Part shown: one piece after another, positions 18,629-27,391 of the stretch
Numbering within the stretch: the first letter of the stretch is position 1
Layout: every line of letters starts with the position of its first letter
Program-made: the position numbers and the translations under genes
Notes under the pieces: generated by a model
Databases searched by the model: none
Seen by the model: the letters and a program-made list of their open reading frames with translations, nothing else
What the model was told of the DNA's origin: nothing
DNA from: Cyclobacteriaceae bacterium
GTDB lineage: Bacteria; Bacteroidota; Bacteroidia; Cytophagales; Cyclobacteriaceae
NCBI GenBank assembly: GCA_016787755.1
Contig: JAEUUA010000018.1
Coordinates: forward strand, 434,001-498,000
DNA length: 64,000 nt
Reading direction: 5' to 3'

Positions 18629-19819
18629 ATGAGAACCCTTATTTTTTCACTTCTACTATTGATCTCTTTCAGATCAGTTTCCCAGACGTTTCAGACAAAC
18701 GGAAACTGGAATACTGCTGGTAATTGGAGCCCGTCTGCGGTGCCCAGTGGTACCGGCACCAACGTTACACTCAATGCTGATCCCTCCCTCAATTCGGGAT
18801 CAAACAATATTATAGGAAATATAACAGCGGGTAATAATGTTCAAATTACCGTGAATGGAAATGGAAAACTCACGCTTGGATCATCGGCCCTTTTTGGGGT
18901 TGGAACCAAAAAGAGCATAACATTTAGTAATAATGGAACACTTCGAGTAAATAACGGTAGCCCCAAAGGTGTTTTAGAAATTTGGGGCGATTTGATAGTG
19001 AATAATAATCTTGACATGCAGATTACCGGTACGCTGATTGTACACGGTAATATTGTGATGAACAACAATGCTCAGATCCAGGTTTCAGGAGGGGGTAATG
19101 TAACGGTGGGTGGAAATGTTTCTGGCGGAAATAATGCCCAGATCCAAGTTTCTGGATCAGGGAGTACATTTAATGTTAGTGGTTCTATTTCACTCGGCAA
19201 CGGAGGTCAACTACAAACCTCTGGTGGGGGTGTTATTACAGCCTCTAGTTGTTCTTGCTCAGGATGCTCCGCACAATGTGGTGTTTTGCCGGTCACATTA
19301 ATTTCGTTTACTGTGCGTACCACCTCAGACAAGGTGATACTAAATTGGGCCACTGGATCTGAACTTAACTTTGATTATTTTTCAATTGAAAGATCGGAAG
19401 ATGGTTTTAGTTTCAATGAACTGGCTCAGGTTAAAGGACATGGAACATCCAATGAGCGTCACGATTATTTATACGAGGATAGTTTTCCTTATACAGGCAA
19501 ATCATATTATAGAATCACCACAGTTGACTTTGATGGTTACACGGAAACCTTTAATATTCTTGCAGTTAATTATAGTGGCGAAAAATTAGTACGGGTATTT
19601 CCTAATCCGGTAGTCGATGGCAAACTCACGGTTGAATTGACGTTCACCCCCACAGAAGAGTTAATATTTATTTTAACGGATTTGAACGGGGTTGAAAAAG
19701 GAAGCTATAAAATGAAAGAACGTCAGGCTACCTTTCAAATCGACTTAAGTTCAGGAACTTACCTGGCGAAAATCTCAACTTTTGGTATTAGCAAGGTATT
19801 GCGGGTAATCGTTCGCTAA
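18629..19819 (+). CDS. T9SS-exported repeat protein with C-terminal sorting domain (copy 2)
   Basis: A 396-residue secreted paralogue of the preceding gene. Signal peptide to about residue 18 (SVS-Q). The N-terminal repeat region (NGNWNTAGNWSPS, then repeated NNAQIQVSGGG units at about 140-190) is predicted as a beta-solenoid. A CSCSGCSAQC cluster sits before LPVTLISFTV, followed by the NWATGSELNFDYFSIERS segment shared with copy 1. The C-terminal T9SS sorting domain begins VFPNPVVDGK and ends ...SKVLRVIVR. The shared architecture and position indicate tandem duplication. Substrate or ligand unknown. Confidence 0.88.
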   Translation: MRTLIFSLLLLISFRSVSQTFQTNGNWNTAGNWSPSAVPSGTGTNVTLNADPSLNSGSNNIIGNITAGNNVQITVNGNGKLTLGSSALFGVGTKKSITFSNNGTLRVNNGSPKGVLEIWGDLIVNNNLDMQITGTLIVHGNIVMNNNAQIQVSGGGNVTVGGNVSGGNNAQIQVSGSGSTFNVSGSISLGNGGQLQTSGGGVITASSCSCSGCSAQCGVLPVTLISFTVRTTSDKVILNWATGSELNFDYFSIERSEDGFSFNELAQVKGHGTSNERHDYLYEDSFPYTGKSYYRITTVDFDGYTETFNILAVNYSGEKLVRVFPNPVVDGKLTVELTFTPTEELIFILTDLNGVEKGSYKMKERQATFQIDLSSGTYLAKISTFGISKVLRVIVR

Positions 19820-19831
19820 ATCCTGGATTTG

Positions 19832-20797
19832 TCAAGTGAGTTGGAGTAACTCCGGATGCGCTTGAAGATTCGTTAAAATATCATTCGTCATTTCCTCCAA
19901 TCCGAATTGATGCTTCCAACCCCAATCGTGGCGGGCTGGTGAATCATCAATCGATTTTGGCCAGGAGTCTGCAATGGCTTGACGAAAATCTGGTTTATAG
20001 GTAATCGTAAAATCGGGAATATGCTTTTTGATAGTTGAAGCAACTTGTGCCGGACAAAAACTCATGGCGCTAATATTATAACTCGAGCGAATCTTTACTT
20101 TCTCAGCAGGTGCCTCCATTAAATCAAGTGTTGCCTTGACTGCATCGTCCATATACATCATAGGCAAATAGGTATCTGCCGCAAGAAACGATTCGTACTT
20201 CTTCTCATTCAATGCTTTAAAATAAATATCAACCGCGTAATCTGTTGTGCCGCCACCCGGTGGAGTTTTATACCCGATCAATCCCGGATAACGGAGGCTG
20301 CGCACATCTACTCCGTATCTTCTAAAATAATATTCGCACCACAGTTCACCTGCTAGCTTAGTGATTCCATATACCGTAGTAGGATCCATGATGGTATCCT
20401 GTGGGGTATTTTGTTTTGGCGTTGTAGGACCAAACGCAGCGATGGAACTAGGCCAATAGATTTTATCGAGTTTAAGTTCTTGTGCTGCTTCCAACACAAA
20501 GAGCAAACTTTCCATGTTCAACTTCCAGGCCCAACGGGGATCTTTTTCTCCGGTTGCTGAAAGCAAAGCTGCAAGGTGATAGATTTGAGTAATCTCATGT
20601 TTGCGCAGCAACTCAAAAAGTTTGTCGCGCTGCATCACATCAAATTTCTCGTACGGACCTTCTTTTAAAATGCCTTGTGCATCTTTTATATCCGAGGCAA
20701 CTACATTATCCTGACCATAAATTTTCCAAAGGCCTTGCGTAAGTTCAGAACCCAGCTGACCACCCGCGCCAATTAATAGAATCTTTGTTTTCTTCAT
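19832..20797 (-). CDS. tdh: SDR-type L-threonine 3-dehydrogenase
   Basis: The 321-residue enzyme belongs to the extended short-chain dehydrogenase/epimerase fold. It oxidises L-threonine to 2-amino-3-ketobutyrate with NAD. The Rossmann loop GAGGQLG is at 10-16, the catalytic pair Tyr143/Lys147 in TVYGITK, and PSSIAAFGPTTPK matches the SDR-type threonine dehydrogenases. I chose ATG 20797 (MKKTKILLIG); an upstream TTG extension is not needed. The divergent neighbour kbl uses its product, which supports the assignment over a generic sugar epimerase. Together they convert threonine to glycine and acetyl-CoA. Confidence 0.9.
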   Translation of the reverse strand: MKKTKILLIGAGGQLGSELTQGLWKIYGQDNVVASDIKDAQGILKEGPYEKFDVMQRDKLFELLRKHEITQIYHLAALLSATGEKDPRWAWKLNMESLLFVLEAAQELKLDKIYWPSSIAAFGPTTPKQNTPQDTIMDPTTVYGITKLAGELWCEYYFRRYGVDVRSLRYPGLIGYKTPPGGGTTDYAVDIYFKALNEKKYESFLAADTYLPMMYMDDAVKATLDLMEAPAEKVKIRSSYNISAMSFCPAQVASTIKKHIPDFTITYKPDFRQAIADSWPKSIDDSPARHDWGWKHQFGLEEMTNDILTNLQAHPELLQLT

Positions 20798-20863
20798 GCA
20801 AGTCTTAAGAATTCGGGGCAAGTTATTAAAATTTATGATGTACGATTTGCGAAATCCGATTTG

Positions 20864-20871
20864 TAGATTTG
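20864..20871 (+). promoter_or_regulatory. -7 element for the small gene/kbl unit
   Basis: TAGATTTG matches the TAnnTTTG consensus and lies four bases before the ATG at 20876. A TTTG at 20846-20849 is upstream but closer than the usual -33 spacing. A short-leader or leaderless transcript is implied. Confidence 0.45.
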
Positions 20872-20875
20872 TGCC

Positions 20876-21127
20876 ATGACTTTTGAAGAATATCTGGTCA
20901 AAAAGAAAATAGATTCAACAGCGTTTAAACTGGCTGAACCTGCACAATGGCAAGAATGGAATGTACTCTTTGAATCCATGAGTGAAGTAAGTTTTACCGC
21001 ACAAAAACTTTACCTGATCAATCCTACCCGAAGAAAATATTTGTTAAAAGAGGAGCTGACTGAAAAACCAAAACCTGATCCTTCTGTTGCAAAACCTGTA
21101 ATGCGACCTAAACCGAAAATGAACTAG
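20876..21127 (+). CDS. Small conserved-looking protein of unknown function, upstream of kbl
   Basis: An 83-residue cytoplasmic protein with no signal peptide or membrane segment. The first about 60 residues look helical and folded ([49 protein letters not shown]), and the tail is Lys/Pro-rich and probably disordered. It starts right after a -7 promoter word and ends two bases before the kbl start, so it is the first gene of a two-gene unit. I do not recognise a named family. Location suggests an accessory role to threonine/glycine metabolism, but that is inference only. Confidence 0.75.
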   Translation: MTFEEYLVKKKIDSTAFKLAEPAQWQEWNVLFESMSEVSFTAQKLYLINPTRRKYLLKEELTEKPKPDPSVAKPVMRPKPKMN

Positions 21128-21129
21128 CT

Positions 21130-22326
21130 ATGTATAAGAGACTAAAACCCGTGCTGCAAAAAGAACTTGATTCCATCCGTGAAGCAGGTCTCTTCAAAAA
21201 AGAAAGAATAATTACTACTCCGCAAGGTGCCGAAATCAAAACACAAGATGGAAGAGAGGTGATAAACTTTTGTGCGAATAACTATCTGGGGTTGTCATCT
21301 CATCCACGTGTGATTGAAGCCGCCAAACGCGCGATAGATACGCATGGGTTCGGGATGTCATCCGTTCGGTTTATTTGCGGAACCCAGAATATTCACAAAG
21401 AACTGGAAAAAAAGATTTCAGATTTTCTGGGCACAGAAGACACTATATTATATGCTGCTGCCTTTGATGCAAATGGCGGGGTGTTTGAACCTTTGCTTGG
21501 CGAGAAGGATGCTATTATATCAGATGAATTAAATCACGCTTCGATTATTGATGGGGTTCGCTTATGCAAAGCAATGCGCTACCGGTATAAGCACAACGAC
21601 ATGGCCGACTTGAAAGTACAATTGGAAGATGCGCGCAAAGCGGGAGCCAATCAAATTATTGTTGTGACCGATGGTGCGTTTTCTATGGACGGGACAATTG
21701 CGCAGTTAGATAAAATCTGTGATTTAGCTGATGAGTTTGAAGCATTGGTGATGACAGACGAATGTCACTCGTCTGGTTTTATTGGTAAGACCGGGCGTGG
21801 TGTGCCGGAACATTGTGGGGTGATGGATCGCGTTGATATTGTTACCGGAACATTGGGTAAAGCATTGGGTGGAGCTTCCGGTGGATTTACATCAGGGCGC
21901 AAAGAAATCATTGAGTTGCTTCGTCAGCGTTCAAGACCTTATTTATTTTCAAACACCTTAGCCCCTTCTATTACCGGTGCATCGATAGAAGTGTTTAACA
22001 TGCTTTCGGAAACTACAGTCTTGCGCGATAAGTTAGAGAAGAGCACCAAATACTTTCGTGAAAAAATGACGGCTGCAGGTTTTGACATCAAGCCCGGCAT
22101 TCACCCCATCGTGCCTATTATGTTATATGAAGCTCCGCTAGCGCAAAAATTTGCTGAGCGTTTGCTTGAAAAAGGAATTTATGTGATTGGGTTCTTCTTT
22201 CCTGTGGTAGCGAAAGGAAAGGCTCGCATTCGGGTACAAATTTCAGCTGCGCATGAACAACATCATTTAGACAAAGCGATCCAAGCCTTTACAGAGGTGG
22301 GGAAAGAGTTAGGGGTATTGAAGTAA
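21130..22326 (+). CDS. kbl: Glycine C-acetyltransferase (2-amino-3-ketobutyrate CoA ligase)
   Basis: A 398-residue PLP-dependent alpha-oxoamine synthase. It cleaves 2-amino-3-ketobutyrate with CoA to give glycine and acetyl-CoA. The PLP lysine is Lys244 in [14 protein letters not shown]. Other family marks are [30 protein letters not shown] and the conserved [12 protein letters not shown]. The length equals that of E. coli Kbl. Pairing with the threonine dehydrogenase immediately upstream on the opposite strand supports Kbl over BioF or SPT-type relatives. Confidence 0.94.
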   Translation: MYKRLKPVLQKELDSIREAGLFKKERIITTPQGAEIKTQDGREVINFCANNYLGLSSHPRVIEAAKRAIDTHGFGMSSVRFICGTQNIHKELEKKISDFLGTEDTILYAAAFDANGGVFEPLLGEKDAIISDELNHASIIDGVRLCKAMRYRYKHNDMADLKVQLEDARKAGANQIIVVTDGAFSMDGTIAQLDKICDLADEFEALVMTDECHSSGFIGKTGRGVPEHCGVMDRVDIVTGTLGKALGGASGGFTSGRKEIIELLRQRSRPYLFSNTLAPSITGASIEVFNMLSETTVLRDKLEKSTKYFREKMTAAGFDIKPGIHPIVPIMLYEAPLAQKFAERLLEKGIYVIGFFFPVVAKGKARIRVQISAAHEQHHLDKAIQAFTEVGKELGVLK

Positions 22327-22393
22327 CTTAAGGAACTGACAAGAATGACCTGCTCAAACTATTAGTTCATTGACTCAAGAATATTGGTTCCGC

Positions 22394-25300
22394 CTAATTC
22401 TCAATCACGATCGGAAAATCTTGGCCACGCGAAAATGTATACGGATACTGCGGCTTCCCTTTCATCTTTTGAGTCATCTCGGGAACTTGATCATCGAGGT
22501 ATGATTTTAGTTCATAGATCGTAACCTTACCGTCTTTTGGTGCGCCATCCGCGTCCCCTTGTAATGCTTTAATAAGAAGATACGTGAATAACCCATGACC
22601 TAACTCAGCAAACTCAGTGGCAAACTGTTCGCTGCCCGCAGAGGCCATCACATGAATGCCCGCACTGCGCGATAATTGCGCAATCGCTTTTTCTTCAGCG
22701 GCACCCCGCGTAGCCAGTAATTCAACCGATCCACCTGACTGACATGCATCCATGATAATCAGTTGCTTTAAGGCTTTAATGTTTTTTAATCGATCTTGTA
22801 AGACACCCGCTTCAATCGCGTCCTTCTGCAAAGAAGATAAATCATAAAGTCGGCTGCTCCCTGTGGGAATAAAGAAAAATTGATTGTCCACCATGCTGCC
22901 GTGACCGGCATAATAAAAAATGAACACATCTTCCTGATGTACTTTCGTAGATAACTCTTCTAGCTTTTTCAGAATATTATCTTTTGTGGCATCCGCATCA
23001 AACAAACTGTGCAACTCGATATTCTTAAAGAGCGAACTCTTTTCATCTACTATTTTACCAAACGACTCCGCATCGGGACGCGCATAGTTCAGCGTCATCT
23101 TTGGATTTTTATATTCATTGATCCCCACCGAAAGCACATAACAGACACTTGTCTTCCCCGCGCGATCAGAAACCACTTCTACTGACTGTGGGTCGGATTC
23201 AATTTTATCTTTATTACTGGCCGATGCAGTAATCGTATTGGTTCCGCCAACCAGGTTTAAAATATGTCGGTAGGTAGTACTCTCTCCTTTACGGGATGGA
23301 AGTTTCAATGTCTGCTTATCGAGTGGAATGTTTTTCCCATTGTGAAAAAGTTTAACCGATTCGATACCTGCACCCATGTCCGTCATTTTTATGAGTACTT
23401 CGGCTTGTGTTTCATCCGCTTGAGGAACAGTGGCAATTCTTATACTTGGTGGCGGTGATGTACTTAATTTTCCCTGAATGCCTTTATATTCATCGCCAGC
23501 ACCTCTGTTTTGAAAAATCTTAGGCAACAAATCAGGGCGATAAAATTCATGAAAAAACTGATCCACACTATACGTTTTCATTCCATCCACAAAATGAATG
23601 TATTGCCGCGCGTCTTGCGTGCCATTAAAATATCCTTCCGGATTTTTTACCATCCATTCCTTCTCACCAAAGTGAATGTGCTCAAAAAATTCTTTACCAG
23701 CAGCAAGGTTCCAAAATTTAGTAACACCATCTACACTATGACTGATCAACATTTTTTCATCTGTGGTAAGTTGCAGACTTGTTATTTCACTCTGATGCCC
23801 TGCAAAAGTTGCAATCACCCTGCCTGTTGCAGTATCCCACTGTCTGATTAGGCGATCCGAACCTGCGCTATAAATTGTGTTTTCAGCTTTATTAAAGATG
23901 GCTGAATAGATTTCACCTACATGCCCGGAATATTTTCTATCCGCCAAACCCGTAGCAATATCCCATAGGCGCATAGTGCCATCCCAACTGGCGCTCAAAA
24001 ATTTCTTTCCGTCTTGTGTGAGTTGGATTACTGAAATAGTTTGAGTGTGGCCGATAAAATCCCGGATGATAGTTTGTGTATCAATTTCCAACATCTGCAA
24101 TCCAGTAGGCAAGTTGGCAGTGATGAGGTACAAATCATTTTGAGCGAACCGAACATTGTAACTTGAACCGTTTTTCGACTCATAATAAAAAAGACGCTGA
24201 CCCGTGGCGGCATCATGAATCTTCACTGAGCCATCCCAACTACTACTTACAATCTTAGTCTCGTCACTGTTGAAGTTTACTGAAAAAACAGGTTCACGAT
24301 AAGGGCGAACAGTGAATATCGTATCTCCGCTTTGCGAATTCCAAACAATTATTTTTCCATCGCCACCACCTGTTACTAATCTTTTCCCATCACGACTGTA
24401 TTGATAACACACGGCAGCCTTTTCATGTCCCACATATTCCATTTCAGTTTTGCCGCTGGCAACATCCCACTTCTTAACTTTTGAACCAAACTTACCCTTG
24501 AGTAAGGTTTTGTTATCGCGGCTTAATAACAAATCATTTTTTACGTGTAGGTATTTCGCAATGTGCGAATCCCAATAAGAATTTGGATCGTAGGTTAGCC
24601 CTCCTCTATCCCGCTTATTTAAAAATCCGGTAAGTTCGCCCGCCTTTTTGTTTTTCGCGATGTCCCAAATCAACACAACATTATTATCGCACGCCAACAG
24701 CAACTGCTTACCATTGGCTGTAAATACGGCTTGATTAATTTCAGCTGCAATGCCTGGGCTTATACTTTTAATAGAATCACCTGTCTGTGCATTGTAAATC
24801 GAAACTTCTTTTTTTGTGCAGACCGCCAACTGTTTGCCATCGCGACTAAATTTTCCCGTACTCAAATCCTCAACACGTTTCCGATATCGAATTGCGAGTT
24901 GACCGTTTCTTAAATCATACTTTGCCGCTTCACCGCGGTTTGTTGTTTTTAACAAGTATCGACTATCAGGCGAAAAATCAACATCGGTAAAACATCCGCC
25001 ACAACTGGAGTACTCAGAGAAATTAAAAGTGTACCATTTCTTCCAATCAGACGTTTTGTACACGTTCGCCACGCTATTGTCTTCACCAATTGCAAACCAT
25101 TCCCCATTGGGGCTAATCGCTAAATTGATAGACCCTCCGGAACCAGCATACCCATCTGCAGAAAATTCATGTACCTTCTTTTTGGAAGGGAACTCCCATA
25201 CAATTGCTTTTTGACCAAATCCAACCGTAACAAAATATTTTCCTTTCGGATCAAACACAACATCGGTCAACCGTTCTTTATCGGGGTGTACAGAAAGTAT

Positions 25301-25618
25301 TTCTTTTCCGGTTGTCACTTCCCATATTTTTGCAGTTTGATCTCCATTTCCAGTGATCAAGTATCTTCCATCGCTGCTAAAGTCAAGGCTGTTTACAGAA
25401 AATTGATGTCCAAGAAAACTTCTTACCTCACGACCGGTCGATAGTTCCCACAACTTGGCTGACTTGTCTCTGCTTCCTGTGGCTACATAGTTACTGTCCG
25501 GACTTACTGCCACAGAAATCACAGCAAGTTCATGCCCTTTTTGAATTATAGTTTCTATGGATTGACCTGAGGCTATGACTACACAAAAAAGCACGAAGAG
25601 CGTTAAGAAGTGCTTCAT
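22394..25618 (-). CDS. Exported WD40 beta-propeller/caspase-like (peptidase C14) protein
   Basis: A 1074-residue protein. Residues 1-18 form a signal peptide (VIAS-GQ). About 25-660 is a series of WD40 repeats with GH...D...(I/L)W patterns, enough for one or two propellers. A linker region of about 660-820 has an Ig-like/beta character (VEVLIKMTDMGAGIESV). The C-terminal caspase-fold domain runs from about 824: a VGINEY start, the catalytic His906 in YYAGHG and Cys959 in MDACQSGG. Both dyad residues are intact, so it should be an active cysteine protease, probably periplasmic or surface-bound. It begins 19 bases after the diadenylate cyclase gene on the same strand, suggesting co-transcription. 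Target unknown. Confidence 0.9.
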   Translation of the reverse strand: MKHFLTLFVLFCVVIASGQSIETIIQKGHELAVISVAVSPDSNYVATGSRDKSAKLWELSTGREVRSFLGHQFSVNSLDFSSDGRYLITGNGDQTAKIWEVTTGKEILSVHPDKERLTDVVFDPKGKYFVTVGFGQKAIVWEFPSKKKVHEFSADGYAGSGGSINLAISPNGEWFAIGEDNSVANVYKTSDWKKWYTFNFSEYSSCGGCFTDVDFSPDSRYLLKTTNRGEAAKYDLRNGQLAIRYRKRVEDLSTGKFSRDGKQLAVCTKKEVSIYNAQTGDSIKSISPGIAAEINQAVFTANGKQLLLACDNNVVLIWDIAKNKKAGELTGFLNKRDRGGLTYDPNSYWDSHIAKYLHVKNDLLLSRDNKTLLKGKFGSKVKKWDVASGKTEMEYVGHEKAAVCYQYSRDGKRLVTGGGDGKIIVWNSQSGDTIFTVRPYREPVFSVNFNSDETKIVSSSWDGSVKIHDAATGQRLFYYESKNGSSYNVRFAQNDLYLITANLPTGLQMLEIDTQTIIRDFIGHTQTISVIQLTQDGKKFLSASWDGTMRLWDIATGLADRKYSGHVGEIYSAIFNKAENTIYSAGSDRLIRQWDTATGRVIATFAGHQSEITSLQLTTDEKMLISHSVDGVTKFWNLAAGKEFFEHIHFGEKEWMVKNPEGYFNGTQDARQYIHFVDGMKTYSVDQFFHEFYRPDLLPKIFQNRGAGDEYKGIQGKLSTSPPPSIRIATVPQADETQAEVLIKMTDMGAGIESVKLFHNGKNIPLDKQTLKLPSRKGESTTYRHILNLVGGTNTITASASNKDKIESDPQSVEVVSDRAGKTSVCYVLSVGINEYKNPKMTLNYARPDAESFGKIVDEKSSLFKNIELHSLFDADATKDNILKKLEELSTKVHQEDVFIFYYAGHGSMVDNQFFFIPTGSSRLYDLSSLQKDAIEAGVLQDRLKNIKALKQLIIMDACQSGGSVELLATRGAAEEKAIAQLSRSAGIHVMASAGSEQFATEFAELGHGLFTYLLIKALQGDADGAPKDGKVTIYELKSYLDDQVPEMTQKMKGKPQYPYTFSRGQDFPIVIEN

Positions 25619-25637
25619 AAAATTGTGTGGGTTGTTT

Positions 25638-26501
25638 TTAATCTGCTTTTGTCTCGTGTGCTTCTAATTCACTTTCTAGGGGAATAGCTTCCCAATCTTT
25701 AGGTTCTTCATTGTGCAAGTATTCAAGAATTTTTTGTTCCACTTGTTTCAACCGCAGACCCCGAATATATTTTCCGTTGCGAGAAAGAATCAATCGCCCT
25801 GTTTCCTCAGACACCACCAGCACCAATGTATCTGTAGTTTCTGTCATGCCCAGAGCAGAGCGGTGACGCAACCCAAAATGGGGAGGTAAGTGATCATTTT
25901 CGCTTACCGGCAACACGCATCTCGCGGCTTTAATACGTCCTTTATAGATTATGATAGCACCATCATGCAATGGACTATTTTTATTGAAAATAGAAAGCAA
26001 GAGTCGTTTATTCACTTTTGCATCAAGCGGATCGCCCGTCTCCGCATAAAATTTTAATTCGATATCGCGCGAAAACACAATCAAAGCCCCCGTGCGAGTT
26101 GCCTTCAACGTCTTAACAGCTTCTATTAATTCATGTACATTAAAATCATCATGAGGTTCCGGATGCCAGTTCGTGATACTTCTGAAAATATTATCGCGGT
26201 TAATTTCTGTGGTCCGTCCGATGAGCAAAAGAAACTTTCTGATTTCTGGTTGAAATAAGATAATCATGGCCAACACACCTACGCCCATGAATTGACCGAG
26301 TATGGTAGCTAACAATTCCATTTGTGCTGCGCGCACAATCAGGTACACCAAATAAAGAGAGAGGATGCCAAGAAAGATATTTACAGCAAGACTTCCGCGG
26401 ATGAGCTTGTAAACCTGATAGAGCAACACCGCCACCAAACTAATGTCGATTAAATCGACCCAACTAACTTCCAGAAAACCTATTTTGAATGCAAAAATCA
26501 T
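25638..26501 (-). CDS. cdaA: Diadenylate cyclase CdaA (c-di-AMP synthase)
   Basis: A 287-residue membrane-anchored enzyme that joins two ATP into cyclic di-AMP. Three hydrophobic helices occupy about residues 12-90, followed by the DAC domain with its two signature motifs, DGA at 180-182 and RHR at 212-214 (LRHRSALGMTE). The domain order is that of CdaA/DacA. The upstream gene folP ends 37 bases away, as in many Bacteroidota, where cdaA follows folP. CdaA elsewhere controls potassium and cell-wall balance. The C-terminal acidic tail is slightly extended. Confidence 0.95.
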   Translation of the reverse strand: MIFAFKIGFLEVSWVDLIDISLVAVLLYQVYKLIRGSLAVNIFLGILSLYLVYLIVRAAQMELLATILGQFMGVGVLAMIILFQPEIRKFLLLIGRTTEINRDNIFRSITNWHPEPHDDFNVHELIEAVKTLKATRTGALIVFSRDIELKFYAETGDPLDAKVNKRLLLSIFNKNSPLHDGAIIIYKGRIKAARCVLPVSENDHLPPHFGLRHRSALGMTETTDTLVLVVSEETGRLILSRNGKYIRGLRLKQVEQKILEYLHNEEPKDWEAIPLESELEAHETKAD

Positions 26502-26505
26502 TGTA

Positions 26506-26514
26506 GCAAAGGTA
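26506..26514 (-). promoter_or_regulatory. -7 element upstream of cdaA
   Basis: On the minus strand the sequence reads TACCTTTGC, four bases before the ATG at 26501. It matches TAnnTTTG and suggests that cdaA (and the caspase gene after it) has its own promoter besides read-through from folP. Confidence 0.45.
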
Positions 26515-26538
26515 ATGAAACTGTTTGTCTATTCAGAC

Positions 26539-27390
26539 TTATAAATTACTCATCAACTGAATAACCTCCTTTGCTTCCTTTACATCATGCACGCGTAAAA
26601 TCGAAGCACCTTTTAATAATGCCAGCGTATTTAATGCGGTTGTACCATTGAGCGCAGCCTCAGGTGTTATTTTTAATGTGCGCCAGATCATCGATTTTCT
26701 GGAAAGCCCCACTAAAATCGGTTTTTCTAAAATATGAAGCCGTTCAAGATTATTAAGAAGTTCAAAATTCTGATCTACCATTTTTGCAAACCCAAACCCG
26801 GGATCAATTATAACATCCTTTATTCCTAATGTATTTAATTGATATAATTTACGATGGAAATACTCCAGCACTTCCTTTAACAAATATTCATAGGTCGTAA
26901 ATTGTGTCATGGTTTGTGGGGTGCCTCGCAAATGCATAGTAACATAAGGCACCTGCAATGCAGAAACGGTTTCATACATGGCTGCATCCAGTTCGCCTGC
27001 GGAAATATCATTAATCATCCCGGCACCCTCCTCCACAGCAGCTTTTGCTACGGATGCACGAAACGTATCAATTGAAATAACAGCGAACGGGAATTCCTTC
27101 TTTATGCTGTTTATTACAGGAATCACTCGCGCTAATTCTTCATTTACCGAAACCTCAGAAGCTCCAGGCCGAGTTGAGTATCCCCCTACGTCAATGAAGT
27201 CTGCTCCTTCAACAATCATTTTCTCAGCCTGCTGCAAATAAGTATTTTCACGGGTATATCGCCCCCCATCATAAAAACTGTCGGGTGTTACGTTTAAAAT
27301 ACCCATCACTTTCTGAGTTGATAAATCAACAACCTTACCCGCTATTAAAAGTGTTTTGTTGGGTGAAAATAATTTACTTTGCGTCACCAT
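26539..27390 (-). CDS. folP: Dihydropteroate synthase
   Basis: A 283-residue TIM-barrel enzyme of folate synthesis, joining p-aminobenzoate to dihydropterin pyrophosphate. Both DHPS signatures are present: GILNVTPDSFYDGG near the start and GADFIDVGGYSTRPGA soon after, plus VIIDPGFGF and GLSRKSMI. I chose ATG 27390 because the frame upstream overlaps the divergent DUF1599 gene. This leaves only one base between the two start codons. The folP-cdaA pair is conserved in Bacteroidota. Confidence 0.95.
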   Translation of the reverse strand: MVTQSKLFSPNKTLLIAGKVVDLSTQKVMGILNVTPDSFYDGGRYTRENTYLQQAEKMIVEGADFIDVGGYSTRPGASEVSVNEELARVIPVINSIKKEFPFAVISIDTFRASVAKAAVEEGAGMINDISAGELDAAMYETVSALQVPYVTMHLRGTPQTMTQFTTYEYLLKEVLEYFHRKLYQLNTLGIKDVIIDPGFGFAKMVDQNFELLNNLERLHILEKPILVGLSRKSMIWRTLKITPEAALNGTTALNTLALLKGASILRVHDVKEAKEVIQLMSNL

Positions 27391-27391
27391 T

